The translations under genes and the position numbers were made by a program. Shown here piece by piece: positions 45,956 through 55,818 of a DNA stretch of 64,000 bases. Source of the stretch: Palsa-883 sp963826975 (GTDB lineage Bacteria > Pseudomonadota > Alphaproteobacteria > Acetobacterales > Acetobacteraceae). The DNA lies in contig CAWGZJ010000011.1 of the NCBI GenBank assembly GCA_963826975.1, forward strand, positions 558,001 to 622,000, in the 5' to 3' direction. The notes beneath the pieces were generated by a model. The model was given only the letters and a program-made list of their open reading frames with translations, ran no database searches and was not told where the DNA came from. Within the stretch, counting starts at the first letter, position 1; each line of letters begins with the position of its first letter.

Positions 45956-47836
45956 CGCGGCCGCGTCCATCGAGCCGATCGCCGGATCGGTGATAAATCC
46001 GCCCGACTGGCGCTGCCACATCCGGGCGTAGGTGCCGCCACGCGCCAGCAGTGCCGCGTGCGGCCCGGTCTCCACGATGCGCCCGCGGTCCAGCACCACC
46101 AGCCGGTCCATCCGCGCGATCGTCGACAGCCGATGGGCGATGGCGATCACCGTGCGCCCATCCATCAGCCCGTCGAGCTGGCTCTGGATCGCCGCCTCCA
46201 CCTCGGAATCCAGCGCCGAGGTCGCCTCGTCCAGCACCAGGATCGGCGCATCCTTCAGGATCACCCGCGCCAGGGCCACCCGCTGGCGCTGTCCGCCCGA
46301 CAGCTTCACCCCGCGCTCGCCCACATGCGCGTCGTAGCCGTTCCGCCCGTGCCAGTCTTCCAGTTCCAGGATGAAGTCGTGCGCCTGCGCCAGGCGAGCC
46401 GCGTCCTCGATCATCGCGTCCGTCGCCTCCGGACGGCCATAGCGGATGTTGTCGCGAATGGAACGATGTAGCAACGATGTGTCCTGCGTCACCATGGCGA
46501 TCTGCGAGCGCAGGCTTTCCTGCGTCGCCTGCGTGACGTCCTGACCGTCGATCAGGATGCGCCCGCGTGAGGGCTCGTAGAAATGCAGCAGCAGGTTCAC
46601 CAGCGTCGACTTGCCCGCGCCGGACGGTCCCACCAGCCCGACCCGCTCGCCCGACGCGATCGTCAGGTCGATGCCGTGCAGCACCACCGGCCTGCCGCGC
46701 GCCGAGAGGTCCTTCTGCCGGCCATAGTCGAAATGCACGCTCTCGAAACGGATCTCGCCGCCGGTCGACGCGCAACTCGGCTGGCACCAGGCGGGTCCGG
46801 CATCTGCCGCTCGACGTCGATCGAGCGCATGCCGTCCTGCACCATGCCGATATTCTCGAACACCGAGGTGATGCTGCGCGCCACCCAGCCGGCGATGTTG
46901 GCGATCTGCCAGGCCAGCGGCAGCGCCATCGCCACCGTGCCGACGGTGATCCGCCCCGCGCTCCATTGCCAGAGTGCGACACTGGCGGTGCTGACCAGCA
47001 GCAGCGCGTTCATCGCGGTCAGGGACATTGTGTAGCCGGTGATCATGCGCGTCTGATCGCGGAAAGCGAACGTGTGGTCGTCCACCGCGTCGCGCACCCA
47101 GGCGTCCTCGTCGCGCGCGCGGGCGAACAGCTTGACAGTCAGGATGTTGGTGTAGCTGTCCACCACGCGCCCGGTCAGGTTCGATCGCATCTCGGCAACG
47201 TGCCGCGACCGCTCGCGCATCCGCGGCACGAACCAGCGCAGCATGCCGGCGTAGCACGGCGAACCAGACCACGATCGGCACCGCCAGCCGCCAGTCGGTG
47301 GCGCTCAGCAGTGCCACGGCGCTGCTGCCGTACACCACGATGTACCAGGCCGCATCGAAGGTCATCACCAGGCTCTCGCGCAGCGCCGGCCCGGTCTGCA
47401 GAACCCGGTTGGCGATGCGGCCGGCGAAATCGTTCTGGAAGAACGTCCAGCTCTGCCGCACCACGTGCCAGTGGTTCTGCCAGCGGATCATGTTCGACAG
47501 GCCCGGATTGACCACCTGGTTGATCATGACGTTCTGCCAGAACATCGCCGCCGGCCGCGCCAGCAGCAGCACCGCGGCCATCACGGCAAGCTGCGCCCAG
47601 GCGTCGCGCCACAGCGTGCCGGGCGCGTGCGTCGAGACCAGCGACACGACGCGGCCGATGAACGCGGGTATCGAGGCGTCCAGCACGGCGATCACCCCGC
47701 CGCCAAGGAACAGGCCCGCGGTCAGCCAGCGCGCCTGCCGGATGTAGTGCCAGTAGAAGCGCAGCAGCCCGGCCACCGGCGGGGCCTCCGGTGCCGGGGC
47801 GGTAGGATCGAGCAGTGACTCGAAACGGCGCAGCAT
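45950..47836 (-). pseudogene. ABC exporter (fused membrane and ATPase domains) with two frameshifts
   Basis: A MsbA/ATM-type exporter of ~628 residues. The N-terminal third (HYIRQARWLTAGLFLGGGVI, ending in VPIVVWFAVL) and the ATPase (GLVGPSGAGKSTLVNLL, VKLSGGQRQRVALARV, LVLDEATSALD) share one frame. The middle membrane segment (GMLRWFVPRMRERSRHVAEM to DVERQMPDP) lies in another frame between about 47246 and 46790. A surplus base near 47250 and a compensating change near 46790 restore the whole. All domains are otherwise intact, so an artefact is likely. Substrate unknown; a lipid or drug-like molecule is typical. Confidence 0.88.
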
Positions 47837-47864
47837 GCCCCAGAGGTGGACGCGTGCGCCGGTC

Positions 47865-47945
47865 CAGTCAATCGGCCAGTCAATCGGCCCCAGTCAATCG
47901 GCCCCAGTCAATCGGCCCCAGTCAATCGGTCCCAGTCAATCGGCC
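47865..47945. repeat. 14-bp tandem repeat
   Basis: Six copies of 'cagtcaatcggccc' (the first spaced 12 bp) between the ABC exporter and the first chemoreceptor. There are no spacers. The rest of the 265-bp gap shows nothing else. Confidence 0.8.
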
Positions 47946-48101
47946 ACCGGGCGCGCAGCCAGGATGGCGGGTCACGCAGCACGTCACACCCCCGGATCTG
48001 CCACGGGGGCGTTGAGAGAGAATTAACCGATACCGCACCATAGCGTTGTCGACGCGCTCGGTCCGTCGCGCGGCGCTTCCCGTCGCACAAGGTCAACCTC
48101 C

Positions 48102-49793
48102 ATGCTGTCGTCGCTGAACAATCTTTCCATCCGCAACAAGGTTACCCTCGCGTTCGCCATGGTCGTCGTCATCGTGATCGGCCTCGGTCTGTTCGCCCTG
48201 CAGCGCCTGGGCCAGGTCGACGACATCGCGACCGACATACGGGACAATTGGATGCCGAGCGTCGCGGTGCTGGGCCGCATCGGACAGTTGTCGGAGCGGG
48301 AGCGCGTCACTGTCGGCACGCTTCTGCTTGCCCTGACCGACCACGATCGCGCCGACGTCGGGGCCCTGCGGGAGCAGACCAGTCGTGATTTGAAGCAGGC
48401 GCAGGCGGTCTACACGCCCCTGATCACGCCGGGCGAGGAACAGAAGCTGGCCGCGGCATTCGGCCAAGCCTGGAACGACTACCAAGCTACCAGCACGGCT
48501 CTGCTCGACCAGATGCGAAAGGGTGACCTGGCGGGTGCCGCAACCGTGTTCAGCGGTACGTCCCGCGAACAGATGAACCGGTTCAGGACGGCGCTGCAGG
48601 CCGATATCGATTTCAATATCGGTGCCGGCAAGACGTCAGGCGATCTGGGGCAGGCCGTGTATGCCTCGTCTCGCGCCTGGATCGTCGGCGCGTTGATATT
48701 CGCCATGGTGATCTCGACGATTGCCGGATGGGGTATCATCCGCGGCGTCGCCCGTCCGATCACCGCGATGACGGGTGCGATGCGGCGGCTGGCCGAGAAC
48801 GACATGACGACTGAGGTCGTCGGCCTCGGCCGCAAGGACGAGATCGGCGCCATGGCCGGCACCGTGCAGGTCTTCAAGGACAACATGATGAAGGCGGACC
48901 AACTCGCCGTCGAACAGCAGACCGAGCGCACCGCCAAGGAACAGCGCGCGGCCCGCATGGACACGCTGGTGCGCGGCTTCGAGGCAAAGGTCGCCGGCCT
49001 GGTCGGGCTGCTGGCGTCGGCCGCCACGCAAATGGAGGCAACGGCGCGCTCGATGTCGGAGACCGCCGGCCAGACCACCCAGCAGGCCACCACCGTCGCC
49101 ACGGCCGCGGAGGAAGCCAGCGCCGGCGTGCAGACAGTGGCCGCCTCGGCCGAGGAACTCAGTTCCTCGATCAGCGAGATCAGCCGCCAGGTGGCACAGT
49201 CGTCGAGGATCACCGAGAAGGCGGTCAGCGATGCACGCCGCACCGATGCCACCGTTCGCGCGCTGGCCGAGGGCGCGCAACGCATCGGCCAGGTGGTCGA
49301 GTTGATCCGCAGTATCGCCGGGCAGACCAACCTGCTGGCGTTGAACGCGACCATCGAGGCAGCGCGCGCCGGCGACGCCGGCAAGGGCTTCGCCGTGGTG
49401 GCCTCCGAGGTGAAGGGCCTGGCCGGGCAGACCGCCAAGGCGACCGAGGAAATCGCCGCCCAGATCGCCCAGTTGCAAAGCGAAACCACCGGGGCGGTCG
49501 AGGCCATCCGGGGCATCACCGCGGTCATCGAGGAGGTAAGCCAGATCGCCACCGCGATTGCCTCGGCGGTCGAGCAGCAGGGCGCGGCGACCGCCGAGAT
49601 CGCGCGCAACGTGCAGCAGACCGCCGGCAGCGCGCAGTTGGTCACCACGAACATCGCCGGCGTCAGCCAGGGCGCCGCAAGCACCGGCGCTGCGGCCGAC
49701 GAAGTGCTGAGCGCGGCGGGCGAGCTGTCGCGACAGGCGGAATCGCTCTCCGCCGAAGTGACCGGCTTCGTTTCCGACGTACGCGCAGCGTAG
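48102..49793 (+). CDS. Methyl-accepting chemotaxis protein
   Basis: A 563-residue transmembrane chemoreceptor. Span 1 (about 12-32, VTLAFAMVVVIVIGLGLFAL) and span 2 (about 190-212) enclose a ~155-residue four-helix-bundle sensor (4HB_MCP). A HAMP domain (RPITAMTGAMRRLAENDM...) and a long signalling coiled coil follow, with the hairpin tip QTNLLALNATIEAARAGDAG where CheA and CheW bind. The last ~270 residues are nearly identical to the next receptor. No strong ribosome binding site precedes ATG 48102. Ligand unknown. Confidence 0.92.
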   Translation: MLSSLNNLSIRNKVTLAFAMVVVIVIGLGLFALQRLGQVDDIATDIRDNWMPSVAVLGRIGQLSERERVTVGTLLLALTDHDRADVGALREQTSRDLKQAQAVYTPLITPGEEQKLAAAFGQAWNDYQATSTALLDQMRKGDLAGAATVFSGTSREQMNRFRTALQADIDFNIGAGKTSGDLGQAVYASSRAWIVGALIFAMVISTIAGWGIIRGVARPITAMTGAMRRLAENDMTTEVVGLGRKDEIGAMAGTVQVFKDNMMKADQLAVEQQTERTAKEQRAARMDTLVRGFEAKVAGLVGLLASAATQMEATARSMSETAGQTTQQATTVATAAEEASAGVQTVAASAEELSSSISEISRQVAQSSRITEKAVSDARRTDATVRALAEGAQRIGQVVELIRSIAGQTNLLALNATIEAARAGDAGKGFAVVASEVKGLAGQTAKATEEIAAQIAQLQSETTGAVEAIRGITAVIEEVSQIATAIASAVEQQGAATAEIARNVQQTAGSAQLVTTNIAGVSQGAASTGAAADEVLSAAGELSRQAESLSAEVTGFVSDVRAA

Positions 49794-50137
49794 CAGGCGG
49801 GGAGGGGGCGGCAGGCTGCGAGCTTGGGTCGCGAAACATCCTGTCTCGACGCAAGCTTCATCGCGCCGAAAGATTTAAAGGAACATCAAGCAAAGCAACA
49901 TGATGGCCCGTTGCAGTCAGGGCGCATGGTTTTCACACGGTCTGCCTGAACCGCGACTCGTCCAGGCAATATCGGTCCTGTTCGGCACGGGGGAATAAAC
50001 TTCACCGACGACCGACATCTTTCGCGGCAAGGCCCCGGCCGATTTACCAATCGCTAAGTTCAATCGGCTATCTCCAACGGGCGCGCGCTTCGTTCGCTGC
50101 CGCGCGGTCATTGCCAGCCCACGCACAGGAGATCGCA
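49794..50137. other. Gap between chemoreceptor genes
   Basis: No gene. A 7-bp dyad GCCGATT/AATCGGC (50038-50068) lies 70 bp before the second receptor and could be a promoter-proximal hairpin. Nothing else is recognised. Confidence 0.4.
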
Positions 50138-52189
50138 TTGATACAGAACGCCCCTCGTGCTCCGTCTGCGGAACATGCGCCCGGCCGACGCGGGGGCTTG
50201 TCGATCCGCATGCGCCTATACGCTGGGTTCGGCGTCCTTGTGCTCTTCGGTATCGGCCTGGCGGTGTTCGCGGTCACCGAACTTGGCGTGATCGGCGCGG
50301 ATGTCGGCCGCTCGGTCGCGCTGTCCGGCAACACCATGCGGGTCCTCGATGCCACCCGTCTGTTCGAGACCATGCGCAAGGACGCACTGCGCAGCGCGAC
50401 AACGTGGGACGATTCACAGGTCAAGGACTTTGCCGACAACTCCACCAAGGTGCTTGCCTTGCTGGACGCGGCAGGCAAGGCGACATTATCCGAGGAGCGG
50501 CGGAAGACGTACGCTGCACTGGCTACAAAGACCCAGACGCTCTCGGCAACATTCGACCGGCTCGTGAAGCTGGCTGCGGCCGCGACGGCTGATCGGAAGG
50601 CGCTGTTCACGGTCGGCGATGATCTGTCCGCGGCGACCGCGGCGCTGGTCAAGGTCGCGCGCGCGGGTTCCGATGCGCAAATCCTGAGCGCCGCGCAAAA
50701 CGCGGAGAGCTCGGTGCTGCTGGTGCGTGTGGCCAACTGGCGGTTCCTGGCCACGCACGACCCCAAGGGACCGGCGACATTCAAGACCAACCTGGGGTTG
50801 GCGAACGATGCTCTGGCGGCGCTCGAAGCCAAGGGGTCAGGCCCGTCGATCGCGCCGCTGATCGGCCCGGTGCATGCCCATCTGGTGGCGTACGCCGCGA
50901 GTTTCGCCAAAGTCGCGGACGGGATCGGAGCGATTGATCCGCTCTACGCAGACCAGATCCGTCCGCAAATCAGTGCACTTTCCGGCGAACTCACCGGCGC
51001 GAGGCAATCCCTGGAGTCCGCCAGTGATGCGGCGACGGCCGGCGCGGTTGCAACCATCAGCAGCGTGACCATGATCCAGATAGTTGCCGCCACGATCGTG
51101 ACAGTTCTCGGCGTTCTCCTCGCCTGGCTGATCGGCCGCGGCATCGTCAACCCGATCACTGCGATGACCGGGGCGATGCGGCGGCTGGCCGACCACGACA
51201 TGACGACCGAGGTCGTCGGGCGCGACCGCAAGGACGAGATCGGCGCCATGGCCGGCTCCGTGCAGATGTTCAAGGACAACATGATCAACGCGGACCAGGC
51301 CGCCGCGGCAGAATTGGTCGAGCGTGCCGCCAAGGAACAGCGCGCGGCGCGGCTGGAGGCACTCGTGCAAGGCTTCGAGGCCAAGGTTGCCCAACTCGTC
51401 GGGCTGCTGGCGTCGTCCGCCACGGAAATGGAGGCAACGGCGCGGTCGATGTCGGAGACCGCCGGCCAGACCACCCAGCAGGCGGGCAGTGTCGCCGCGG
51501 CCGCCGAGGAAGCCAGCGCCGGCGTGCAGACCGTCGCCGCCTCGGCCGAGGAACTCAGCTCCTCGATCAGCGAGATCAGCCGCCAGGTGGCACAGTCGTC
51601 GAGGATCACCGAGAAGGCGGTCAGCGACGCGCGCCGCACCGACGCCACCGTTCGCGCGCTGGCCGAGGGCGCGCAGCGGATCGGGCAGGTGGTCGAGTTG
51701 ATCCGCAGCATCGCCGGGCAGACCAATCTGCTGGCGCTGAACGCAACCATCGAGGCGGCACGCGCCGGCGACGCGGGCAAGGGCTTCGCCGTGGTGGCCT
51801 CCGAGGTAAAGGGCCTGGCCGGGCAGACCGCCAAAGCGACCGAGGAAATCGCCGCCCAGATCGCCCAATTGCAGAGCGAAACCACCGGGGCCGTCGAGGC
51901 CATCCGGGGCATCACCGCGGTCATCGAGGAAGTGAGCATGATCGCCACCGCGATTGCCTCGGCGGTGGAGCAGCAGGGCGCGGCGACCGCCGAGATCGCC
52001 CGCAACGTCCAGCAGACCGCCGGCAGCGCGCAGTTGGTCACCACGAACATCGCCGGCGTCAGTCAGGGCGCCGCCAGCACCGGCGCCGCGGCCGACCAGG
52101 TGTTGAGCGCGGCGGGCGAGCTGTCGCGACAGGCGGAATCGCTCTCCGCCGAGGTGACCGGCTTTGTTTCCGACGTACGCGCGGCATAG
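50138..52189 (+). CDS. Methyl-accepting chemotaxis protein, larger sensor
   Basis: A 683-residue chemoreceptor. TTG 50138 is chosen because AGGAG lies 6 nt upstream; the frame also opens at TTG 50111. Span 1 is LYAGFGVLVLFGIGLAVF, and span 2 (IQIVAATIVTVLGVLLAWLI) lies near residue 320, enclosing a ~270-residue helical sensor different from and longer than that of the neighbour. HAMP and the signalling hairpin (QTNLLALNATIEAARAGDAG) match the first receptor almost exactly, including the C-terminus SAEVTGFVSDVRAA. The pair is a duplication whose sensor parts have diverged or been swapped. Confidence 0.92.
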   Translation: MIQNAPRAPSAEHAPGRRGGLSIRMRLYAGFGVLVLFGIGLAVFAVTELGVIGADVGRSVALSGNTMRVLDATRLFETMRKDALRSATTWDDSQVKDFADNSTKVLALLDAAGKATLSEERRKTYAALATKTQTLSATFDRLVKLAAAATADRKALFTVGDDLSAATAALVKVARAGSDAQILSAAQNAESSVLLVRVANWRFLATHDPKGPATFKTNLGLANDALAALEAKGSGPSIAPLIGPVHAHLVAYAASFAKVADGIGAIDPLYADQIRPQISALSGELTGARQSLESASDAATAGAVATISSVTMIQIVAATIVTVLGVLLAWLIGRGIVNPITAMTGAMRRLADHDMTTEVVGRDRKDEIGAMAGSVQMFKDNMINADQAAAAELVERAAKEQRAARLEALVQGFEAKVAQLVGLLASSATEMEATARSMSETAGQTTQQAGSVAAAAEEASAGVQTVAASAEELSSSISEISRQVAQSSRITEKAVSDARRTDATVRALAEGAQRIGQVVELIRSIAGQTNLLALNATIEAARAGDAGKGFAVVASEVKGLAGQTAKATEEIAAQIAQLQSETTGAVEAIRGITAVIEEVSMIATAIASAVEQQGAATAEIARNVQQTAGSAQLVTTNIAGVSQGAASTGAAADQVLSAAGELSRQAESLSAEVTGFVSDVRAA

Positions 52190-52205
52190 ACAAGCCTAAA
52201 CACTG

Positions 52206-52246
52206 TCTCCCCCTCCCCTTGAGGGAGGGGGTTGGGGGGAGGGGTT
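52206..52246. repeat. 'ccctccccttgaggg' palindromic repeat
   Basis: A single copy of the element found in inverted pair at 1637-1770, 17 bp after the receptor stop. A shorter relative ('ccctcccgcaagggg') follows near 52286. Confidence 0.75.
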
Positions 52247-52465
52247 CAGCCGCACCAGCCTTGGGGAGTGACGCTGGGACCGCCGCCCCCTCCCGCAAGG
52301 GGACGGATGAGGACCCCGTTCCCACCCCGCGGCCCATCTCAACGCCCATGGCGCTAGACCCAGCCATCCATCGCGGCACCGCAGGACACACGTCCGACCA
52401 AACTGGCGCAACACCCCGCCAGGGCACCGCTTGGTGGTCCGACCGGACGACCCTACACTCGGCGC

Positions 52466-52735
52466 ATGCCACGCCAACTTCACAGGTGCTTGCTGATCGG
52501 CCCACTGCTGGCCGTTGCCGCCTGCGGCTACGCGCCGCCGAATCCCGCGGACACTGCCAAGCCGACCTACCAGTCCGACCTTGCCGCCTGTCAGACCTCC
52601 GCCGACAAGGAAGCGCATCGGTTGGTGCTGAGCCGCGGAGGTCTCTTTCTCACCTACCCGATCTCGCTACCGATCGTGGAAACGCGGCAGACCCGCAAAT
52701 GCATGGATGGCAAGGGCTACGCCGCCAGCCAGTAG
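52466..52735 (+). CDS. Small lipoprotein
   Basis: An 89-residue protein with a lipoprotein signal (HRCLLIGPLLAVAAC-G, lipobox LAVAAC with Cys20). The mature part has two more cysteines (AACQTSAD, TRKCMDGKGY) that could pair. The ending 'TR-CMDGKGY' is common among small uncharacterised alphaproteobacterial lipoproteins. Function unknown; predicted to sit in the outer or inner membrane facing the periplasm. Confidence 0.75.
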   Translation: MPRQLHRCLLIGPLLAVAACGYAPPNPADTAKPTYQSDLAACQTSADKEAHRLVLSRGGLFLTYPISLPIVETRQTRKCMDGKGYAASQ

Positions 52736-52801
52736 CAACTGCCTAAACCTCTCCCGCCCTTCGCGGCCCAAGCCGCGAAAGAACGGAAGAGACATACGCG
52801 C

Positions 52802-54094
52802 TCAACCAGCCGCCGAGCCCAGCGCCTGCGACAGATCGGCAATGATATCGTCGATATGCTCCAACCCGATCGACAGCCGCACATACCCCGGCGTCACGCC
52901 GGTCGCGAGCTGCTCCGCCTCGGTCAACTGCGAGTGCGTCGTGCTCGCCGGATGGATCGCCAGCGTCCGCGCGTCACCAATATTCGCCACATGGTAAATC
53001 ATTTGCAGCGCGTTGATAAACCGCCGCCCCGCCTCCGTTCCGCCGGCGATCTCAAACCCGACCAGCCCACCCTGGCCATGCGGCAAATATTTCGCCGTCC
53101 GTTCCGCGGCCGCCCCGGCGTGGTGCGCCGGATGGATCACCCGCGTCACCTCCTTGCGCGTCGCCAGGAAGTCGGCCACCGCGCGCGCGTTGCGGCTGTG
53201 CTCGCGCATGCGCAGCACCAGCGTCTCCAGCCCCTGGATGAACAGAAACGCATTGAACGGGCTCATCGCCGCGCCCAGGTCGCGCAGCAGGGTGACCCGC
53301 ATCTTCAGGATGTAGGCGATCGGCCCCAGCGGCTTCGCCGCCTGGCTCCACACCGCGCCATGATAGCTGGGATCAGGTGTGTTCAGCGCCGGCTGACGCG
53401 CCGGATTCGCCTCCCAGTCGAAATTGCCGCCATCCACCACGATGCCGCCGATCGAGGTGCCGTGCCCGCCGATATATTTCGTCGTCGAATAGACCACCAC
53501 CGCTGCGCCATGATCGAACGGGCGCACCAGGATCGGCGCCGCCGTGTTGTCCATCACCAGCGGGATACCGAACTTGCGGCCGATCGCGGCGACCTCGGCG
53601 ATCGGGAAGGCGATCAGCTTCGGATTAGGCAACGTCTCGGCGTAGTATGCGCGGGTGCGGTCGTCGGTGGCGCGGGCGAACGCCTGTGGGTCGGTCGGAT
53701 CGACGAAGCGCGTCTCGACGCCCTGGTCCTTCAGCGTGTTGGCGAACAGGTTCCAGGTGCCGCCGTACAGATCGGTGGAACTCACGATGTTGTCGCCCGC
53801 GCGCGCCACGTTCTGCATCGCGAAGGCGCTCGCCGCCTGGCCCGACGCCAGCCCCAGCGCCGCCACCCCGCCCTCCATCGCCGCGACGCGCTTTTCCAGC
53901 ACGTCGTTCGTCGGGTTCATGATCCGGGTGTAGATGTTGCCCAACTCGCGCAGCCCGAACAGGTTCGCCGCGTGCTCGGCGCTGTCGAACTGATAGGACG
54001 TGGTCTGGTAGATCGGCACCGCGACGGCGTTGGTGGCGGGGTCGCGACGCCAGCCGGCATGCAGGGCCAGCGTTTCCGGATGCTTTGAGGTCAT
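52802..54094 (-). CDS. O-acetylhomoserine sulfhydrylase-type PLP enzyme
   Basis: A 430-residue Cys/Met-metabolism PLP enzyme of the MetY branch, which makes homocysteine from O-acetylhomoserine and sulfide. The cofactor Lys206 lies in VYSTTKYIGGHG, and PIYQTTSYQF, GNIYTRIMNPT and GLASGQAASAFA are family blocks; GLEHIDDIIADL closes the protein. ATG 54094 gives the standard MTSKHPETLALHAGW start. I looked for a SAM-II riboswitch in the 130-bp leader and saw none. It stands alone. Confidence 0.92.
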   Translation of the reverse strand: MTSKHPETLALHAGWRRDPATNAVAVPIYQTTSYQFDSAEHAANLFGLRELGNIYTRIMNPTNDVLEKRVAAMEGGVAALGLASGQAASAFAMQNVARAGDNIVSSTDLYGGTWNLFANTLKDQGVETRFVDPTDPQAFARATDDRTRAYYAETLPNPKLIAFPIAEVAAIGRKFGIPLVMDNTAAPILVRPFDHGAAVVVYSTTKYIGGHGTSIGGIVVDGGNFDWEANPARQPALNTPDPSYHGAVWSQAAKPLGPIAYILKMRVTLLRDLGAAMSPFNAFLFIQGLETLVLRMREHSRNARAVADFLATRKEVTRVIHPAHHAGAAAERTAKYLPHGQGGLVGFEIAGGTEAGRRFINALQMIYHVANIGDARTLAIHPASTTHSQLTEAEQLATGVTPGYVRLSIGLEHIDDIIADLSQALGSAAG

Positions 54095-54225
54095 GTGAGG
54101 GCGCTCCAGTCCTGATCGCGCCAAACTATAGCGATCATGCTGACCACGAAAAGGCCGTCACGGATTTCTCGGCCGGCCGGCCGGATAAGGCATGAATTTC
54201 GCGCGAAGATCCCCGCGGGGAGGAA

Positions 54226-55008
54226 TTATGCCTCCCGCTGCTGCAAAACCTGCCGGCCACGACGGAACGCCTCTGCCATCTGCCCCGCCGGCATCGCGCC
54301 GGAGAACAGCCCATAGCCGTCCAGGAAGAACGACGGCACGCCGTTCACTCCCGCCTCGCGAGCCGCCTGGTCGGCCGCCCGCATCTCCGCCGCGGCAACG
54401 TCGCTGCCCAGGAAACCGACTACGGCGGCGCGGTCCAGCCCCGCCTCGGCGGCGCAGTCCGCCAGCACCTCGGTGTCACCGATATCCTTGCCCTGGATGA
54501 AATAGGCGCGGAACACGGCTTCCATCACCGCGTCCTGCACGGTCCGGCCGATCCTGCGTCCGGCGAACCAGATCAGCCGGTGCGCGTCGATGGTGTTCGG
54601 CGTGCGCAGCATCAGGTCCTGGCGAAACGCCAGCCCGGCCGCCTCCGCCGCGCCGGCCACCCGCGCATCGATCTCCCGCGCGCGCTCCGCGTTGCCGAAC
54701 TTGGCGGCGCGGTAGCTCGCGCGCTCGACGCCTTCTTTCGGCATGTCGGGATTGAGCTGGAATGGGTTCCAGTGCACCGAGAACTGCAATCCCTCAGCGG
54801 CCAACTCTGCCAGCGCGGCTTCCAGGTTGCGCTTGCCGACATAGCACCACGGGCAGATCGCATCGGATACGATGTCGATGCGTGTTCCGACCGGCTGCGT
54901 CGCCGCGGGCATCGTCGCGGTCGCCGCGGTGGTTGTCGCGTCGGCTCCCGCCGGCACCTCGCAGCTGTCTGGACCGCACGCCGCACCCGCCCGCATCAAG
55001 TCGTCCAT
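54226..55008 (-). CDS. DsbA-family FrnE-like oxidoreductase
   Basis: A 260-residue thioredoxin-fold protein with the redox motif CPWC (52-55) in IDIVSDAICPWCYVGKRNL and the cis-Pro loop GVNGVPSFFLDG. The helical insert (PDMPKEGVERASYRAAKFG) marks the FrnE/polyketide-biosynthesis isomerase subgroup. There is no signal peptide; the first 40 residues are a low-complexity Ala/Thr lead with a CGPDSC pair that might bind metal. Likely cytoplasmic thiol-disulfide or glutathione-type chemistry. A short hairpin (54218-54236) overlaps the stop. Confidence 0.88.
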   Translation of the reverse strand: MDDLMRAGAACGPDSCEVPAGADATTTAATATMPAATQPVGTRIDIVSDAICPWCYVGKRNLEAALAELAAEGLQFSVHWNPFQLNPDMPKEGVERASYRAAKFGNAERAREIDARVAGAAEAAGLAFRQDLMLRTPNTIDAHRLIWFAGRRIGRTVQDAVMEAVFRAYFIQGKDIGDTEVLADCAAEAGLDRAAVVGFLGSDVAAAEMRAADQAAREAGVNGVPSFFLDGYGLFSGAMPAGQMAEAFRRGRQVLQQREA

Positions 55009-55090
55009 CGTGTGTCCCTCCTTCGTTCCGCCGATCAGGCTATCTGGGACTTGACGCTGGTCAATGCCACCCCCTTGTACTTCGTCAGCC

Positions 55091-55223
55091 CGGGTACTTT
55101 GTTAGCGGGGCACTTAGTTGGCGGGAACCCCCATGTTTCGACCTGCCGCACCAGCCCCCCCGCGCGCGAAGCCGGGCCATGCGGAGGCCGGATCGGCGGC
55201 CCCGCCCGCAAACAAAGTACCCG
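55091..55223. repeat. Inverted and direct repeats upstream of hpf-like gene
   Basis: Arms CGGGTACTTTGTT (55091-55103) and AACAAAGTACCCG (55211-55223) frame a GC-rich ~107-nt interval. Near the left arm, three imperfect 'tacttngttngc' words follow each other. Function is unknown. Confidence 0.55.
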
Positions 55224-55290
55224 GTGTCCGCAACGATCCAAAAAGGACGAGCTGAGCACGTGATCATCCGATAGCGACGAGGAACCAGCC

Positions 55291-55653
55291 ATGCAGCAGG
55301 AACTACGCATCGCCTTCCGCAACATGGACGTGTCCGAGGCATTGGAGCGACGCATCCGCTCCCGCGTCGCCGATCTGGAGCAACTCTGCAGCCGCATCAC
55401 CGCCTGCGACGTGGTGGTGGAGCCGCATCTTCGCCATCCGCATCAGCATAAGCTGTTCGACATCAAAATCGACCTGGCCATCCCCGGGCGCACCATCGTG
55501 GTCCGGCGTGAGCCGGCCGAGAACCACGCGCATGAGGACGCCCATGTCGCGGTGCGCGACGCCTTCGACACGGCACGTCGCCAACTTGAGGATCATCTGC
55601 GCGTCATACGCGGCGAGGTGAAGGTCCATGCGAAGGCGGTACCGATGGTGTAA
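55291..55653 (+). CDS. Short ribosome hibernation factor (HPF/RaiA family)
   Basis: A 120-residue S30AE-domain protein. The beta-alpha-beta pattern (ELRIAFRNMDVSEALERRIR, VVVEPHLRHPHQHKLFDIKI, DLAIPGRTIVVRREP and HEDAHVAVRDAFDTARRQLE) matches HPF/YfiA proteins, which bind the 30S A and P sites in stationary phase. It lacks the C-terminal dimerisation domain of long HPF, so it is the short type. ATG 55291 is preceded by CGAGGA. A repeat-rich gap lies on each side. Confidence 0.8.
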   Translation: MQQELRIAFRNMDVSEALERRIRSRVADLEQLCSRITACDVVVEPHLRHPHQHKLFDIKIDLAIPGRTIVVRREPAENHAHEDAHVAVRDAFDTARRQLEDHLRVIRGEVKVHAKAVPMV

Positions 55654-55743
55654 TATCAACGGCCCTAGACATTGACGCTCGCGCCGCTACCCCCCGTCTT
55701 CCCGGCCGCCGGGTCGGCCCAACGGGCCGCCCGAGGACAGGCT

Positions 55744-55818
55744 CCGGCCGGTATCCACGACTTTCTTTGCTGCAACGAAAGCAAGTCGTGGATGCCAGGC
55801 CTTTCGCCCGGCACGATG
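55744..55818. repeat. Inverted pair of 'gtcgtggat' hairpin repeats
   Basis: Facing copies separated by 'tttgctgcaacgaaa', downstream of the hpf-like gene. No gene is visible in 55654-55989. Confidence 0.7.

Noticed and set aside
47865..47945. Possible CRISPR array
   Set aside because: The 14-bp units are directly adjacent with no unique spacers, and no cas genes are present. The same applies to the arrays at 15571, 31516 and 34418.
54095..54225. SAM-II riboswitch before the MetY-type gene
   Set aside because: I could not find the expected pseudoknot sequence pattern in the leader.
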